From Vibrio sp. HA2012 (GTDB lineage: Bacteria > Pseudomonadota > Gammaproteobacteria > Enterobacterales > Vibrionaceae): a DNA stretch of 64,000 bases. The notes under the pieces were generated by a model. That model was not told the DNA's origin and did no database searches. It was given only the letters and a program-made list of their open reading frames with translations. Shown one piece after another: positions 42,501 to 50,755 of this stretch. The DNA lies in assembly GCF_002812955.1 (NCBI RefSeq), contig NZ_PFXK01000005.1:62001-126000 (forward strand). The letters are read 5' to 3'. Positions within the stretch are counted from its first letter, which is position 1. Every line of letters begins with the position of its first letter. The position numbers and the translations under genes are program-made.

Positions 42501-43197
42501 AGAGCTGTTTAAATGCATTGATAGCATCCAGATTCTGCTGATGCTGATCCTCCAACGTTCCGCACATGGCTTCGGTTGTCAGCTCAACCGGTTCACCACT
42601 CAGATAACCGGAAATTTTATGCAGCAATGCCTGTGGAGAGGACCACAGACTACGCACCATACTGGCTAGTTCAACAGAAAGTGAATAAAAATTCTGCCGC
42701 CAGTAATCCACGACCACCTGTGCTTTCAGTTTACTCTCATCGGTAACAAACTCATGGGTAAAACGACTGCCGGATTCAAACGCATTCTGTGTCAACATTC
42801 GCTGACAAAAACCATGAATGGTATAAACGGCGGCTTCATCCATCTGCCGTTCAGCATATAACAGGGTCTGAGCCGCCCATTCATGATCCGCAATCTGTTC
42901 CAGTAAGGACTCAATCACAGGATCCCGGCTACTGCCGCGCATAAAAGCAACCCGTGCGGCATGAATTCTGGCTCGTATTCTGTCCCGCAGCTCTGCCGTT
43001 GCTGCTTCAGTAAAGGTCACCACCAGGATCTGGTCAACCGTCAGAGGCTGGTAAGGGCGGCTCTGTTCATCGCCGTGTCCCAGCAAAAGACGCAGATAAA
43101 GACCGGCAATGGTAAAAGTTTTTCCCGTACCCGCAGAGGCTTCAATCAATCTGGCCCCATGCAAAGGGAATGTCATTGTATCTAGTCTGTTTACCAT
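39571..43197 (-). CDS. recB: Exodeoxyribonuclease V subunit beta RecB
   Basis: RecB is the 3-prime to 5-prime helicase and the only nuclease of RecBCD. The 1208 residues start with Walker A EASAGTGKTFTIAGLYLRLL (about residues 19-38) and include IDEFQDTDPLQY, NWRSS and the motif V/VI region VTIHKSKGLEYDLVFLP with RLLYVALTRA. The C-terminal nuclease site reads VLDWKSNYLG, equivalent to DYKSNWLG of E. coli with the Asp and Lys catalytic residues. It overlaps recD by eight bases; 332 bases separate it from recC. Confidence 0.97.
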   Translation of the reverse strand: MVNRLDTMTFPLHGARLIEASAGTGKTFTIAGLYLRLLLGHGDEQSRPYQPLTVDQILVVTFTEAATAELRDRIRARIHAARVAFMRGSSRDPVIESLLEQIADHEWAAQTLLYAERQMDEAAVYTIHGFCQRMLTQNAFESGSRFTHEFVTDESKLKAQVVVDYWRQNFYSLSVELASMVRSLWSSPQALLHKISGYLSGEPVELTTEAMCGTLEDQHQQNLDAINAFKQLWIRHKDDISAAISSSDVSKRTFTKKNLPNWLEEISRWADSDTRDYLLPANLYRFSSEFLAEKTKLGDSVPEHEIFPVISQFLSVPPDLEHPLLAHAIHVCRDMLAEAKQKKHWLSFDDLLIQLAAALESDPQQTLSHRIRSLYPVAMIDEFQDTDPLQYSIFSRIYLGQPESGLFMIGDPKQAIYAFRGADIFTYIRARNEVTDHYTLGTNWRSSADMVSGVNNLFSSAKCPFMYDEDIPFLPVSPSPGAEKRYWILNGQKQNAMTFWLQEADKPIPKGEYQHAMALATASQIEHILHLAGTGKAMLVNAECSRPVEAGDIAVLVRTGAEGKLIREALADKGISSVYLSNRDSVFVSTVAMDIQRLLQAVLTPENERVMRAALATELLALTSQQLDELGRDENRWETVVNEFRDYRRLWQLRGVMPMLRAIISKRHIAERLLEEVSGERQLTDLLHLSELLQQMSLETDSDHGLLRWFTETLLEVQSGGGGTDEQIQRLESELNLVQIVTIHKSKGLEYDLVFLPFACNYREAQDGRYYDEQKAKTVWDITRQEASLVQADKERLAEDLRLLYVALTRAVYACFIGLAPLRKGRSVNDPTGLHLSAVGYLLNAGEPLNTGMLAARIRAVISAQDAGCGLTVPPDSLLAGMQMGLFGESLLDHDEKKDHHDLKAGQLHTVIDRSWRISSYSGLVRQGHGSSAVMEAQGFDVDSAEDSVAEALTEMTLDEPERSVFTFPRGARPGTFLHTLFEKLDFTRPVTEGENKNAIIKLMEQEQFDPEWLPVLQQLADSVLSTPLDGKDLRLKQKGDDQRLVEMEFLLPVQVLAAPLLNDIVQRHDPLSARAGELGFQTVRGMLKGFIDLVFEHNGKYYVLDWKSNYLGDSTADYNNDALEKAMLEHRYDLQYQIYALALHRFLRSRISGYDYHIHFGGVYYLFLRGMDKSTNGSGVFYAKPDLAMLDALDRIIDGEQAEDDYA

Positions 43198-43529
43198 AAG
43201 TCTTTTTTTGCCTGTTTATAATCCATTGAATAATAAAGCATCAACTTGCTTATTTTCACTACTGAGTAGAAAAACCACACCTATGTGATCCAAACCAAAT
43301 ATTTAGCAAGCCAATAGAATCATTGCCGATGAAAGAAACCTTTTCGGGATCCCAGTCACGGATCATCCAGGGATGTCTGGCTAGTATCGCAGCCACAGAA
43401 TTTATGGTCCCTCTGACCCTAAAGGCCGTACCAGCGAACACCCTACAAATAACAATGATTTGCGGACGGCCACCCTACTCTTTTTACTTTCTATTTCGCT
43501 TCAACCGCTGTTTGTTTTACACTTCTTAT
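43198..43529. other. Unexplained 332-base gap between recC and recB
   Basis: In E. coli ptrA lies between recC and recB; here there is only noncoding sequence. A 60-codon open frame (43259-43441, minus strand) includes RHPWMIRDWDPEKVSFIGN, but it has no good ribosome site and I do not recognise it as a gene. A short palindrome CATCC-AG-GGATG lies at 43371-43382. The piece could be a dispersed repeat element or a decayed gene fragment. No terminator or promoter is obvious. Confidence 0.4.
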
Positions 43530-46500
43530 TCAGTCTGCTTCTGCATCATTGATATCCCGGCAGTATGCCATAACGTTCATCAGTACATCTGCGTTACGCC
43601 ATAACTGCTGTGCCAGTGTATCCGACCATTGCGACCATACCCGTGAGATATAGCAGTCTGAGCCTTCGCCGGTAAACTGATAACCGTCTTCAAAGCGTTT
43701 CTGCATTGCCGCATAAATGGCCTCCAGCTCTTTACCTTTAATACCGGCCTCTACCCCGGCCATCACTGTGCCTGGGAAATAAGCAAACGGCTGATTCAGA
43801 CCTGCATAGTAGATTTCCAGCAACAGCATCAGTTGCTGTTCTGCATATTCTCTGTCCAGCGGAGAAAAGACCAGATGCTGTACCCCCTCCCTCTTATCCA
43901 GTCCGATCAGGTGGGTATTCTGACTATCGGCACATACTGCCAGACAAAGGTGGTCGATCCAGCCCGCCAGCCGATCCTGAGCTCTGACGGAACCACAGCG
44001 GTAACGAACCAGTCCGGACTGATAGCGGTACGTCAACCAGCCCGTCAATTGTATCGGTTTATCCTCACCACAGGGAGTCAGCCGGATATTCAGCTCCGCA
44101 TCATCCAGCGGCGACTGACAGAGGAAAACCAGCACTTCCAGCATGGCTTTCGCCTGAACTCGGCTCTCTTCAAAGATCAACTCCCCAAAAGCCCCGACAG
44201 GCAGCAGACCTTTTGCTCTCTGATAGCGGATAAACGCTTGTGCAGCCTGCTCGTCATCCTTCCCTGCCAAATGCGCCTGAAGCATCACCGACAAAATTCG
44301 CTCCCGTAACTGATACCCCTGCAAACCATCCAGAGCAAACGGCTCATCATCATTGACAGCAGCGTGCACATCACCAAAGAAAACCTTTAAGCGCCGGTTG
44401 AAGAAATATTGCACCGGCAGACGCCAGAATCGTTGCAGTTCTGCCAGTGGTAATTCCAGCGGATAGACAGCATCCAGCAGACTGTCGTCAAGAGGCTGAA
44501 TAAACGCAGCCCGTTTTTCTCCCTGCCGGTTGACGACAGGAAGCCATTCCTGAGCATAACTTGGCTGTTCTCCGGTAAAGGCAGCCGGACTAAAAGGCAC
44601 CATAGGATGATAATGAGTCAGAGCCCGGATCAAGTGCCCCGCAGAGGTGTCATTCGGCAATGCTTCATCCCCCGGTAGGCAGAAATTCTGGCCGCAGTAA
44701 TCCAGCAGCTCCGTAGCCAGAATAGACGGAACCCGTTCACTGTTATCCTGAATCGAACGACCAATATAACTTATATAAAGTGTCTGCTGAGCAGAAAGCA
44801 GTGCCTCCAGAAACAGGTAACGATCATCATCACGCCGGGAACGGTCTCCCGGCCGGCTTCTGCCGTTCATCAAATCAAAACCTTCCGGTGGCATAGCTCG
44901 CGGATAAGCTCCGTCGTTCATCCCCAGAAGGCACACGGTTTTAAACGGAATGGATCGCATCGGCATCAGGGTACAGAAATTAACCTGCCCGGCCAGAAAA
45001 CGCTGACTGACCCGGGATCCGGACAAACGATTCTGCAGATATTGCAGCATCACCGCCGGTGAAATCAGTTCAGTAAATAAGGCACTTTCCAGTTGTTCCT
45101 GTAACTGAGTCAATACATCACGAATAGATTTCAGTACAATTTCCCCTTCCAGACCGACACAAAAACACGCCTCCAGCAAAGCAAACAAATGGTGTCTCCA
45201 TTCACCCATCGTCCGTGAATGAGAAAGCGTCCGTCGATAATAATCAATCTGCCCGATAAAATGTGCCAGCTTACCCGCCAGTTCAGCATCCATACCCTGC
45301 ACTTCAGCATAAGGTACTATGTCGCGGCTGAGACCACTGAACAGGCTGAGACTACCGTCATAAACCTGCTCTGCCATAGCATAACCCAGCAGCATCCGCT
45401 GAATACCGGATAACCAGGTATTCTGCTCTCCGGCAGGCAATGCAAACTCATCCGCCGTATCAGCATCAATGCCCCAGCGGATCCCTGTTTCTTCAATCCA
45501 GAACCGGGCTCGTTCAAACGCTTCCTCATCCAGACCAAACCGGGCCATGATCTCTGGTGTCTCCAGCAACTCCAGCAGTTCTGATGCCGTACAGCGACTT
45601 TCCGGCAGGTTAACCAAACGGATAAACGCATTCAGAACAGGACTCTCCTGAGCTGCAGTCCGGTCTGAAATCGAATAAGGAACAAACCTGTCTCCCGGAG
45701 CGTTACCGAATACCGCCTGAATAGCGGGACTATAAGCGTTAATATCAGCCACCATAACGATAATATCCCGAGGCTGCAGTTGGGGATCGGCATCAAACAT
45801 GCGTAGTAGCTGGTCATACAGTACTTCAACCTCTCGCATAGGGCTATGACAGGCATGGAAACTGAGTGATGCATCGTTTTCCGGTACTCTTTTTTTATGG
45901 CAACTGCTCTCCAGCTGTTTATCGTCCTGCCGTTCTTCCAGATTCAGAATATCAGCCTGAATATGATGCAGCAGGGTATCGCGTTCAACGTCTGCAAATG
46001 CTTCAATCTCGTTGGCTTCCAACTGAGAAAGCAGATACATATTATCTCGCCCTAGTTTACCCATCGAGGCTAGAAGGCTATTACCAATAACACCGGTATG
46101 CAGCACATCGGCAAGATTGTCCTCAACACTGCCTTTCAGCTGTTCTGTTTCACCATGTACAGCATAATGATCCCTCTGCCATTGCATATGTTGACGATAG
46201 CGGGAAGCTAGCCCGGCAAGATACTTGCGATCCCGAACCTCACCCCAGTAGTAACGACAGGGGTTGGTAAACATCAGATGCACATCCGTATGCTGCCCCA
46301 GAGCTTTCAAAGCAGCCATATAACGCGGAGGCAGAGAAGAGATACCAAAGACAAACAGACGTTCAGGGAGACCGGGGAAATGCCCTGTATAATGTTCAAG
46401 AGAATCGATAAAATGCTCATACAGATTGGCACGATGGTAAGGCGACTGACCCAGTGCCAGAGTATGTTCATAGAGTGCCTGCCACAGCAGCGGTTGCCAT

Positions 46501-46988
46501 GGCTGTTCATCACCCAGTTCCTGAACCTGATTTCCGGCTTCCCAGTCAGCAATCCATTCAGGGCGGTACACCAGATAACCGTCAAAAATATCAGCGATCT
46601 TCTCTGCCAACTGATAGCGTTTACTGCTGTCAGCATCATCCGTTAAATACTGCTTCAGGGGAGCAAATTCTTCCCGATCCAGTTGCATCGGGAGAATCTG
46701 CATCAGTTTCCATGTCATCGCTTCTTTATTAAAAGCACTGTGTTCAGGAACATCATCCAAAACCTGTACAAACATGTTCCAGATAAATGTCGCAGGAAGA
46801 GGAAATTCAATGTTGGCAGCAATTCCCAGCTCTTGCGCCAGTTCCATCTTTAGCCACTGGGACATACCCGGACTCTGTACTAAAATCTGCTCTTTCCGGA
46901 ACGGATTATCCAGTGGATTAACCCGGATAAGTTCCACCAGCAATGTTTTCAGGATATCTATCTGATTAGAATGGTAAACCGTAAACAA
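43530..46988 (-). CDS. recC: Exodeoxyribonuclease V subunit gamma RecC
   Basis: RecC recognises Chi and splits the DNA strands within RecBCD; its helicase and nuclease folds are inactive. I chose TTG at 46988 (MFTVYHSNQIDILKTLL), giving 1152 residues. The ribosome site AGGT sits at 46994-46997. The open frame continues 31 codons further, but that part does not resemble the family. The conserved segment QILVQSPGMSQWLKMELAQELGIAANIEFPLPATFIWNMF follows. VCLLGMNDGAYPR and DLMNGRSRPGDRSRRDDDRYLFLEALLSA are typical. recB lies downstream after the gap. Confidence 0.94.
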   Translation of the reverse strand: MFTVYHSNQIDILKTLLVELIRVNPLDNPFRKEQILVQSPGMSQWLKMELAQELGIAANIEFPLPATFIWNMFVQVLDDVPEHSAFNKEAMTWKLMQILPMQLDREEFAPLKQYLTDDADSSKRYQLAEKIADIFDGYLVYRPEWIADWEAGNQVQELGDEQPWQPLLWQALYEHTLALGQSPYHRANLYEHFIDSLEHYTGHFPGLPERLFVFGISSLPPRYMAALKALGQHTDVHLMFTNPCRYYWGEVRDRKYLAGLASRYRQHMQWQRDHYAVHGETEQLKGSVEDNLADVLHTGVIGNSLLASMGKLGRDNMYLLSQLEANEIEAFADVERDTLLHHIQADILNLEERQDDKQLESSCHKKRVPENDASLSFHACHSPMREVEVLYDQLLRMFDADPQLQPRDIIVMVADINAYSPAIQAVFGNAPGDRFVPYSISDRTAAQESPVLNAFIRLVNLPESRCTASELLELLETPEIMARFGLDEEAFERARFWIEETGIRWGIDADTADEFALPAGEQNTWLSGIQRMLLGYAMAEQVYDGSLSLFSGLSRDIVPYAEVQGMDAELAGKLAHFIGQIDYYRRTLSHSRTMGEWRHHLFALLEACFCVGLEGEIVLKSIRDVLTQLQEQLESALFTELISPAVMLQYLQNRLSGSRVSQRFLAGQVNFCTLMPMRSIPFKTVCLLGMNDGAYPRAMPPEGFDLMNGRSRPGDRSRRDDDRYLFLEALLSAQQTLYISYIGRSIQDNSERVPSILATELLDYCGQNFCLPGDEALPNDTSAGHLIRALTHYHPMVPFSPAAFTGEQPSYAQEWLPVVNRQGEKRAAFIQPLDDSLLDAVYPLELPLAELQRFWRLPVQYFFNRRLKVFFGDVHAAVNDDEPFALDGLQGYQLRERILSVMLQAHLAGKDDEQAAQAFIRYQRAKGLLPVGAFGELIFEESRVQAKAMLEVLVFLCQSPLDDAELNIRLTPCGEDKPIQLTGWLTYRYQSGLVRYRCGSVRAQDRLAGWIDHLCLAVCADSQNTHLIGLDKREGVQHLVFSPLDREYAEQQLMLLLEIYYAGLNQPFAYFPGTVMAGVEAGIKGKELEAIYAAMQKRFEDGYQFTGEGSDCYISRVWSQWSDTLAQQLWRNADVLMNVMAYCRDINDAEAD

Positions 46989-47218
46989 AATGCACCTGCC
47001 AATACGTTCAGTAACAATGCCCAGATTAGCATAAGTGAAAGATATTGACTCATACTGTCGGTCATTATCATGCAATGTCACTTTGATAATATTTTCATTG
47101 CTAATTTGTACATTGTTTTATATGTTATTGAATAAAATGTGACCTACTCCCCAAAAGTTTCAGCACACACTGTACCTGTTCACGGAACGAACAGAACAAC
47201 AAGATGGAAGCAGTGATT

Positions 47219-50200
47219 ATGGATAATTATTTTTGGCTACTGACGGCAGCTCTGCTCGTATTCGTTATGCAGGCCGGATTTCTCTGCCTCGAAAGCGGCA
47301 GGATCCGCAGTAAAAATAGCATTAACGTGGCTGCAAAAAATATTGCTGACTTTGTTATCTCTATCATTATCTTTTGGCTGTTTGGCTTTTCCATCATGTT
47401 TGGCGATAGTTTCCACGGCCTGCTCAATCCACTGCCAACATTGTTCGACGATGTCAACCACCCGTGGAATGTCAGCTTTTTTCTGTTTCAGCTCATGTTC
47501 TGCGGCACAGCGACAACCATCATGTCCGGAGCCGTTGCGGAGCGGATGTCTTTCAAAGGTTACCTGCTTATCGCCATGATCCTCAGTGCATTCATTTATC
47601 CGGTTACCGGGCACTGGGCATGGGCCGGTGCTTTTAATCCGGAGAATCCCGGCTGGCTGCAAACATTAGGCTTTGTTGATTTCGCCGGTTCTATGGTCGT
47701 ACATGGCGTTGGTGGTTGTGTCTCTCTGGTTATCATCTGTATCATCGGCCCTCGTATCGGACGCTTCGATAAAGGTGTAACCCTTCCTCAGGGCAGTAAT
47801 CTGCCATTATCAGCACTCGGCACCCTGCTGCTCTGGTTCGGCTGGTTCGGTTTTAACGGTGGCAGTACGCTATTTTTTAACGCACAGGTTCCCATGGTTA
47901 TTCTTAATACCTGTCTTGCCGCAGCCTGGGGCGGACTAACCGCTTCTGCTGTACATTATTTCTATCATCGTCATTTCGATGTTGCACAGATCCTGAATGG
48001 GGTTATCGGTGGGCTGGTCGGCATTACCGCAGGTTGCCATGTTATGAATACGCCATCAGCCATGCTGGTCGGCATTCTCTCCGGCTGTATTGTTTTCTGG
48101 GGTGAAAAATGGATTAACCACCTGAAGATTGATGATGCTCTGGGTGTTGTCCCTGCTCATTTATTTACCGGAATCTGGGGGGTACTGTCTGTCGGTCTTC
48201 TGGGGGACCTAGATAAGATAGGCACCGGACTAAGCCGGACTGAACAGATAACAGTACAACTGTTTGGAATTATCTGTATCAGCACCTGGAGTATTCTGGT
48301 CAGCTATACTCTGGCTAAACTGATTAACCGGTACAGCCCTCTCCGGGTTTCACAGGAAGCCGAAGAACAGGGCATGAACGTAGCAGAACACCATGCCGCA
48401 ACTGAGCTGTCTGATCTGCTGACCTCGATGAAACATCAACAGGATCTGGGTGATTTTTCCAGCCCGGTTCCAGAGCATCCTTTTACGGAAGTCGGGCTGG
48501 TGGCCACACAGTACAACAAAGTGATCAAACGGGTTCAGACAGAAATATCGGCCAGAGATGAAGCCATCGATAACTTCCAGACCAGCGAACAACGCAAAAG
48601 TGCTATTCTGGATTCCTCAATGGACAGTATTGTTACGCTTGATTTGCTGGGGAATATTCTGGAATTTAACTCTTCTGCAGAACGAACCTTTGACACACCA
48701 AGGATCCGGGCCAAGGGTAATAATTTCATCAACATTTTTGTCCCTGCATCCTCACGCAGCTATGTCCATAATAGTCTGGAACACGGATTCGTTCTTCCTG
48801 ACGGATTACTGCTCAACCGACGTAACAGCCTCATACTTCAGCGTAACGGAGGGAATGAATTTCCTGCAGAAATATCAGTGACTTACTCCAGACAAACCAA
48901 CCATGCCAGAGGTGAGTATGTCCTGAATATCAGGGACGTTACCCGGCAAAGAAAATTGCAGGCTAAGTTGCGTCAGCTCGCTTACAGTGATCCACTCACT
49001 GGCCTGTACAACCGAACCTATCTGGTTGAGAGCCTGAATAAATACCTTACAGCCTTAAAATCAACCGATGATACTCTGGTCGTTTTTTTTCTGGATCTGG
49101 ATAAATTTAAACGAATTAATGACACCATGGGGCATAAGGCAGGCGATGAACTGTTATGTGAAGTTGCCCGTAGACTCAGCAGTGTTACCCGTGAATCGGA
49201 TGTCATTACCCGCTGGGGCGGCGATGAATTTATTATCCTGATGCGGGGACAGATAACACAGATTCTGGCACAGCAAAAAGCAGAAGAAATCCTGACTGTA
49301 ATGCGCCAGCCGGTTGTTCTGGAAGGACAAGGACTGAATATCCCTACCAGTATCGGGGTAACCATGACGCGTACCCCGGACATTGATCCCGACAAACTCA
49401 TTCAGCAGGCAGATATAGCCATGTATCAGGCGAAACTTCAAGGCAGAGATAACTATCAGTTTTTTGCTGATCAGATGGCACAGCAGGCCAGCCAGAATTT
49501 TCATTATGAACAGGCACTGCGGGAAGATTTGCATACTGAACGGTTTTTTCTTGTCTATCAGCCAAAGGTGACGGAAAAAGGTAAAATTATCGGTTTTGAA
49601 GCACTCAGTCGCTGGTCACATGAACGTGACGGCTTTATTCCTCCGGATACCTTTATTGCCATAGCGGAAGAATCTCAGTTGATTGTGTCTCTGGGCAAAC
49701 GGGTCATCCAGCTCACCCTCCAATTTCTGCAAAAGCTACAGCAGCAAGGAGCAGAACTGGTACCTATTTCCGTGAATATATCCGGTAAGCATTTGTTGTG
49801 CGAAGAATTTCTTCCGTCACTTCGTGCTCAGTTGGAACACACGGGTATCAGTGGCCAGTGGCTGGAAATAGAAATTACCGAAAGTGTTCTTGTTTCAGAT
49901 ATAGAACGCTGTGCCGAGGTAATGTCACAAGTAAAAGAGTTGGGTATTGCTATCTCGATTGATGATTTCGGTACCGGCTATTCTTCACTGAACTATCTGA
50001 AACGTCTGCCGATTGATGTGCTGAAAATTGACAAATCCTTTGTCGATGAGTGTCATATTCTCAGAGAAGATGGCAAGATCTGTTCTACGATTATCAGTCT
50101 GGCTCAGAATCTGGAACTGACGACCATTGCTGAAGGGGTCGAAACATCCGAACAGTTGTCATTCCTGCTGAAAAACGGATGTCAGTATTTTCAGGGATAC

Positions 50201-50269
50201 TATTTCTATATGCCACTTCTTGAGGATGAGGTTGAGACCCTGCTAATAAAACATATACGCACTGAATAA
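47219..50269 (+). CDS. Ammonium transporter-PAS-GGDEF-EAL fusion protein
   Basis: An Amt domain of about 380 residues with eleven hydrophobic segments is fused to a c-di-GMP module. Numbered from the upstream ATG at 47204, the Amt twin histidines are H167 (MVVHGVGG) and H319 (VVPAHLFTGIWG). A linker follows, then a PAS-like domain at about 455-580 and a GGDEF domain with GGDEF at 672-676 and I-site RESD at 663-666. The EAL domain has EAL at 799-801, DDFGTGYSSL at 920-929 and AEGVET at 976-981. All signature motifs are intact. I prefer ATG at 47219, with GGAAG upstream. No glnK is adjacent. An ammonium-sensing c-di-GMP enzyme is the inferred role; catalytic balance is unknown. Confidence 0.93.
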   Translation: MDNYFWLLTAALLVFVMQAGFLCLESGRIRSKNSINVAAKNIADFVISIIIFWLFGFSIMFGDSFHGLLNPLPTLFDDVNHPWNVSFFLFQLMFCGTATTIMSGAVAERMSFKGYLLIAMILSAFIYPVTGHWAWAGAFNPENPGWLQTLGFVDFAGSMVVHGVGGCVSLVIICIIGPRIGRFDKGVTLPQGSNLPLSALGTLLLWFGWFGFNGGSTLFFNAQVPMVILNTCLAAAWGGLTASAVHYFYHRHFDVAQILNGVIGGLVGITAGCHVMNTPSAMLVGILSGCIVFWGEKWINHLKIDDALGVVPAHLFTGIWGVLSVGLLGDLDKIGTGLSRTEQITVQLFGIICISTWSILVSYTLAKLINRYSPLRVSQEAEEQGMNVAEHHAATELSDLLTSMKHQQDLGDFSSPVPEHPFTEVGLVATQYNKVIKRVQTEISARDEAIDNFQTSEQRKSAILDSSMDSIVTLDLLGNILEFNSSAERTFDTPRIRAKGNNFINIFVPASSRSYVHNSLEHGFVLPDGLLLNRRNSLILQRNGGNEFPAEISVTYSRQTNHARGEYVLNIRDVTRQRKLQAKLRQLAYSDPLTGLYNRTYLVESLNKYLTALKSTDDTLVVFFLDLDKFKRINDTMGHKAGDELLCEVARRLSSVTRESDVITRWGGDEFIILMRGQITQILAQQKAEEILTVMRQPVVLEGQGLNIPTSIGVTMTRTPDIDPDKLIQQADIAMYQAKLQGRDNYQFFADQMAQQASQNFHYEQALREDLHTERFFLVYQPKVTEKGKIIGFEALSRWSHERDGFIPPDTFIAIAEESQLIVSLGKRVIQLTLQFLQKLQQQGAELVPISVNISGKHLLCEEFLPSLRAQLEHTGISGQWLEIEITESVLVSDIERCAEVMSQVKELGIAISIDDFGTGYSSLNYLKRLPIDVLKIDKSFVDECHILREDGKICSTIISLAQNLELTTIAEGVETSEQLSFLLKNGCQYFQGYYFYMPLLEDEVETLLIKHIRTE

Positions 50270-50322
50270 AGCATCATCAGACAAAAACACTGCACCGAGT
50301 TTCTCAATTCATCTGACCCGAC

Positions 50323-50351
50323 TGGACTTTAAGCCGGATAAACTGTATAAA
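50323..50351 (+). promoter_or_regulatory. Candidate yebG promoter overlapped by the LexA box
   Basis: TGGACT at 50323-50328 and TATAAA at 50346-50351 are separated by 17 bases. The -10 element lies inside the LexA box, so LexA would block polymerase binding. Confidence 0.55.
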
Positions 50352-50360
50352 CACACAGTA
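50341..50360 (+). promoter_or_regulatory. LexA (SOS) box upstream of yebG
   Basis: AACTGTATAAACACACAGTA contains CTGT-N8-ACAG at 50343-50358, the exact core of the gammaproteobacterial SOS box. It lies 27 bases before the yebG start. Confidence 0.9.
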
Positions 50361-50386
50361 CACTTAATAACGTTTGAGGGATAACC

Positions 50387-50683
50387 ATGGCTGTAATCGT
50401 CAAGTACGTGGTGGAGCGCAACGGAGAAGAAAAGATGACTTTTACCTCTAAAGCTGAAGCTGACGCTTATGACAAAATGCTGGATATGGCAGATGAACTA
50501 TTTACTCTGCTGAGCGAAAGCAAACTGATTGAAGATGAAGAAAAGCAGGAAGAACTGTCTCTGTATCTTGCTCAGCATAAAGAAGATGTGCTTGAAGCAC
50601 TGGGAGCCAAACGTAAGCCTGCAGCGAAAAAACCTAAACAGCCAAAAGTTGTTGATACCGAAAAACAGGAAGATGCCGCTTAA
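50387..50683 (+). CDS. yebG: SOS-inducible protein YebG
   Basis: YebG is a small DNA-damage-inducible protein of unclear biochemical role. The 98 residues begin MAVIVKYVVERNGEEKMTFTSKAEADAYDKMLDMAD, nearly the same as E. coli YebG, then turn into a Lys/Pro-rich tail (AKRKPAAKKPKQPK) that may touch nucleic acid. A ribosome site GAGGG lies at 50376-50380. A consensus LexA box lies directly upstream, as in E. coli. Confidence 0.95.
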   Translation: MAVIVKYVVERNGEEKMTFTSKAEADAYDKMLDMADELFTLLSESKLIEDEEKQEELSLYLAQHKEDVLEALGAKRKPAAKKPKQPKVVDTEKQEDAA

Positions 50684-50699
50684 TTCGTTATGCAGTCCT

Positions 50700-50724
50700 C
50701 ATTCCCACGGCTCCCGTGGGAATG
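50700..50724. repeat. Perfect 11-bp-stem palindrome between yebG and modC
   Basis: CATTCCCACGG (50700-50710) and CCGTGGGAATG (50714-50724) flank CTC. It separates convergent genes and resembles the dispersed TTCCCACG/CGTGGGAA palindromes common in marine gammaproteobacteria. It may also act as a bidirectional terminator. Confidence 0.7.
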
Positions 50725-50755
50725 CTATAAACCATCCCTTTTCCCGCTGTATCCG

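Noticed and set aside
42091..42669. 192-codon plus-strand open frame inside recB
   Set aside because: It is antisense to the recB helicase domain and lacks any family features.
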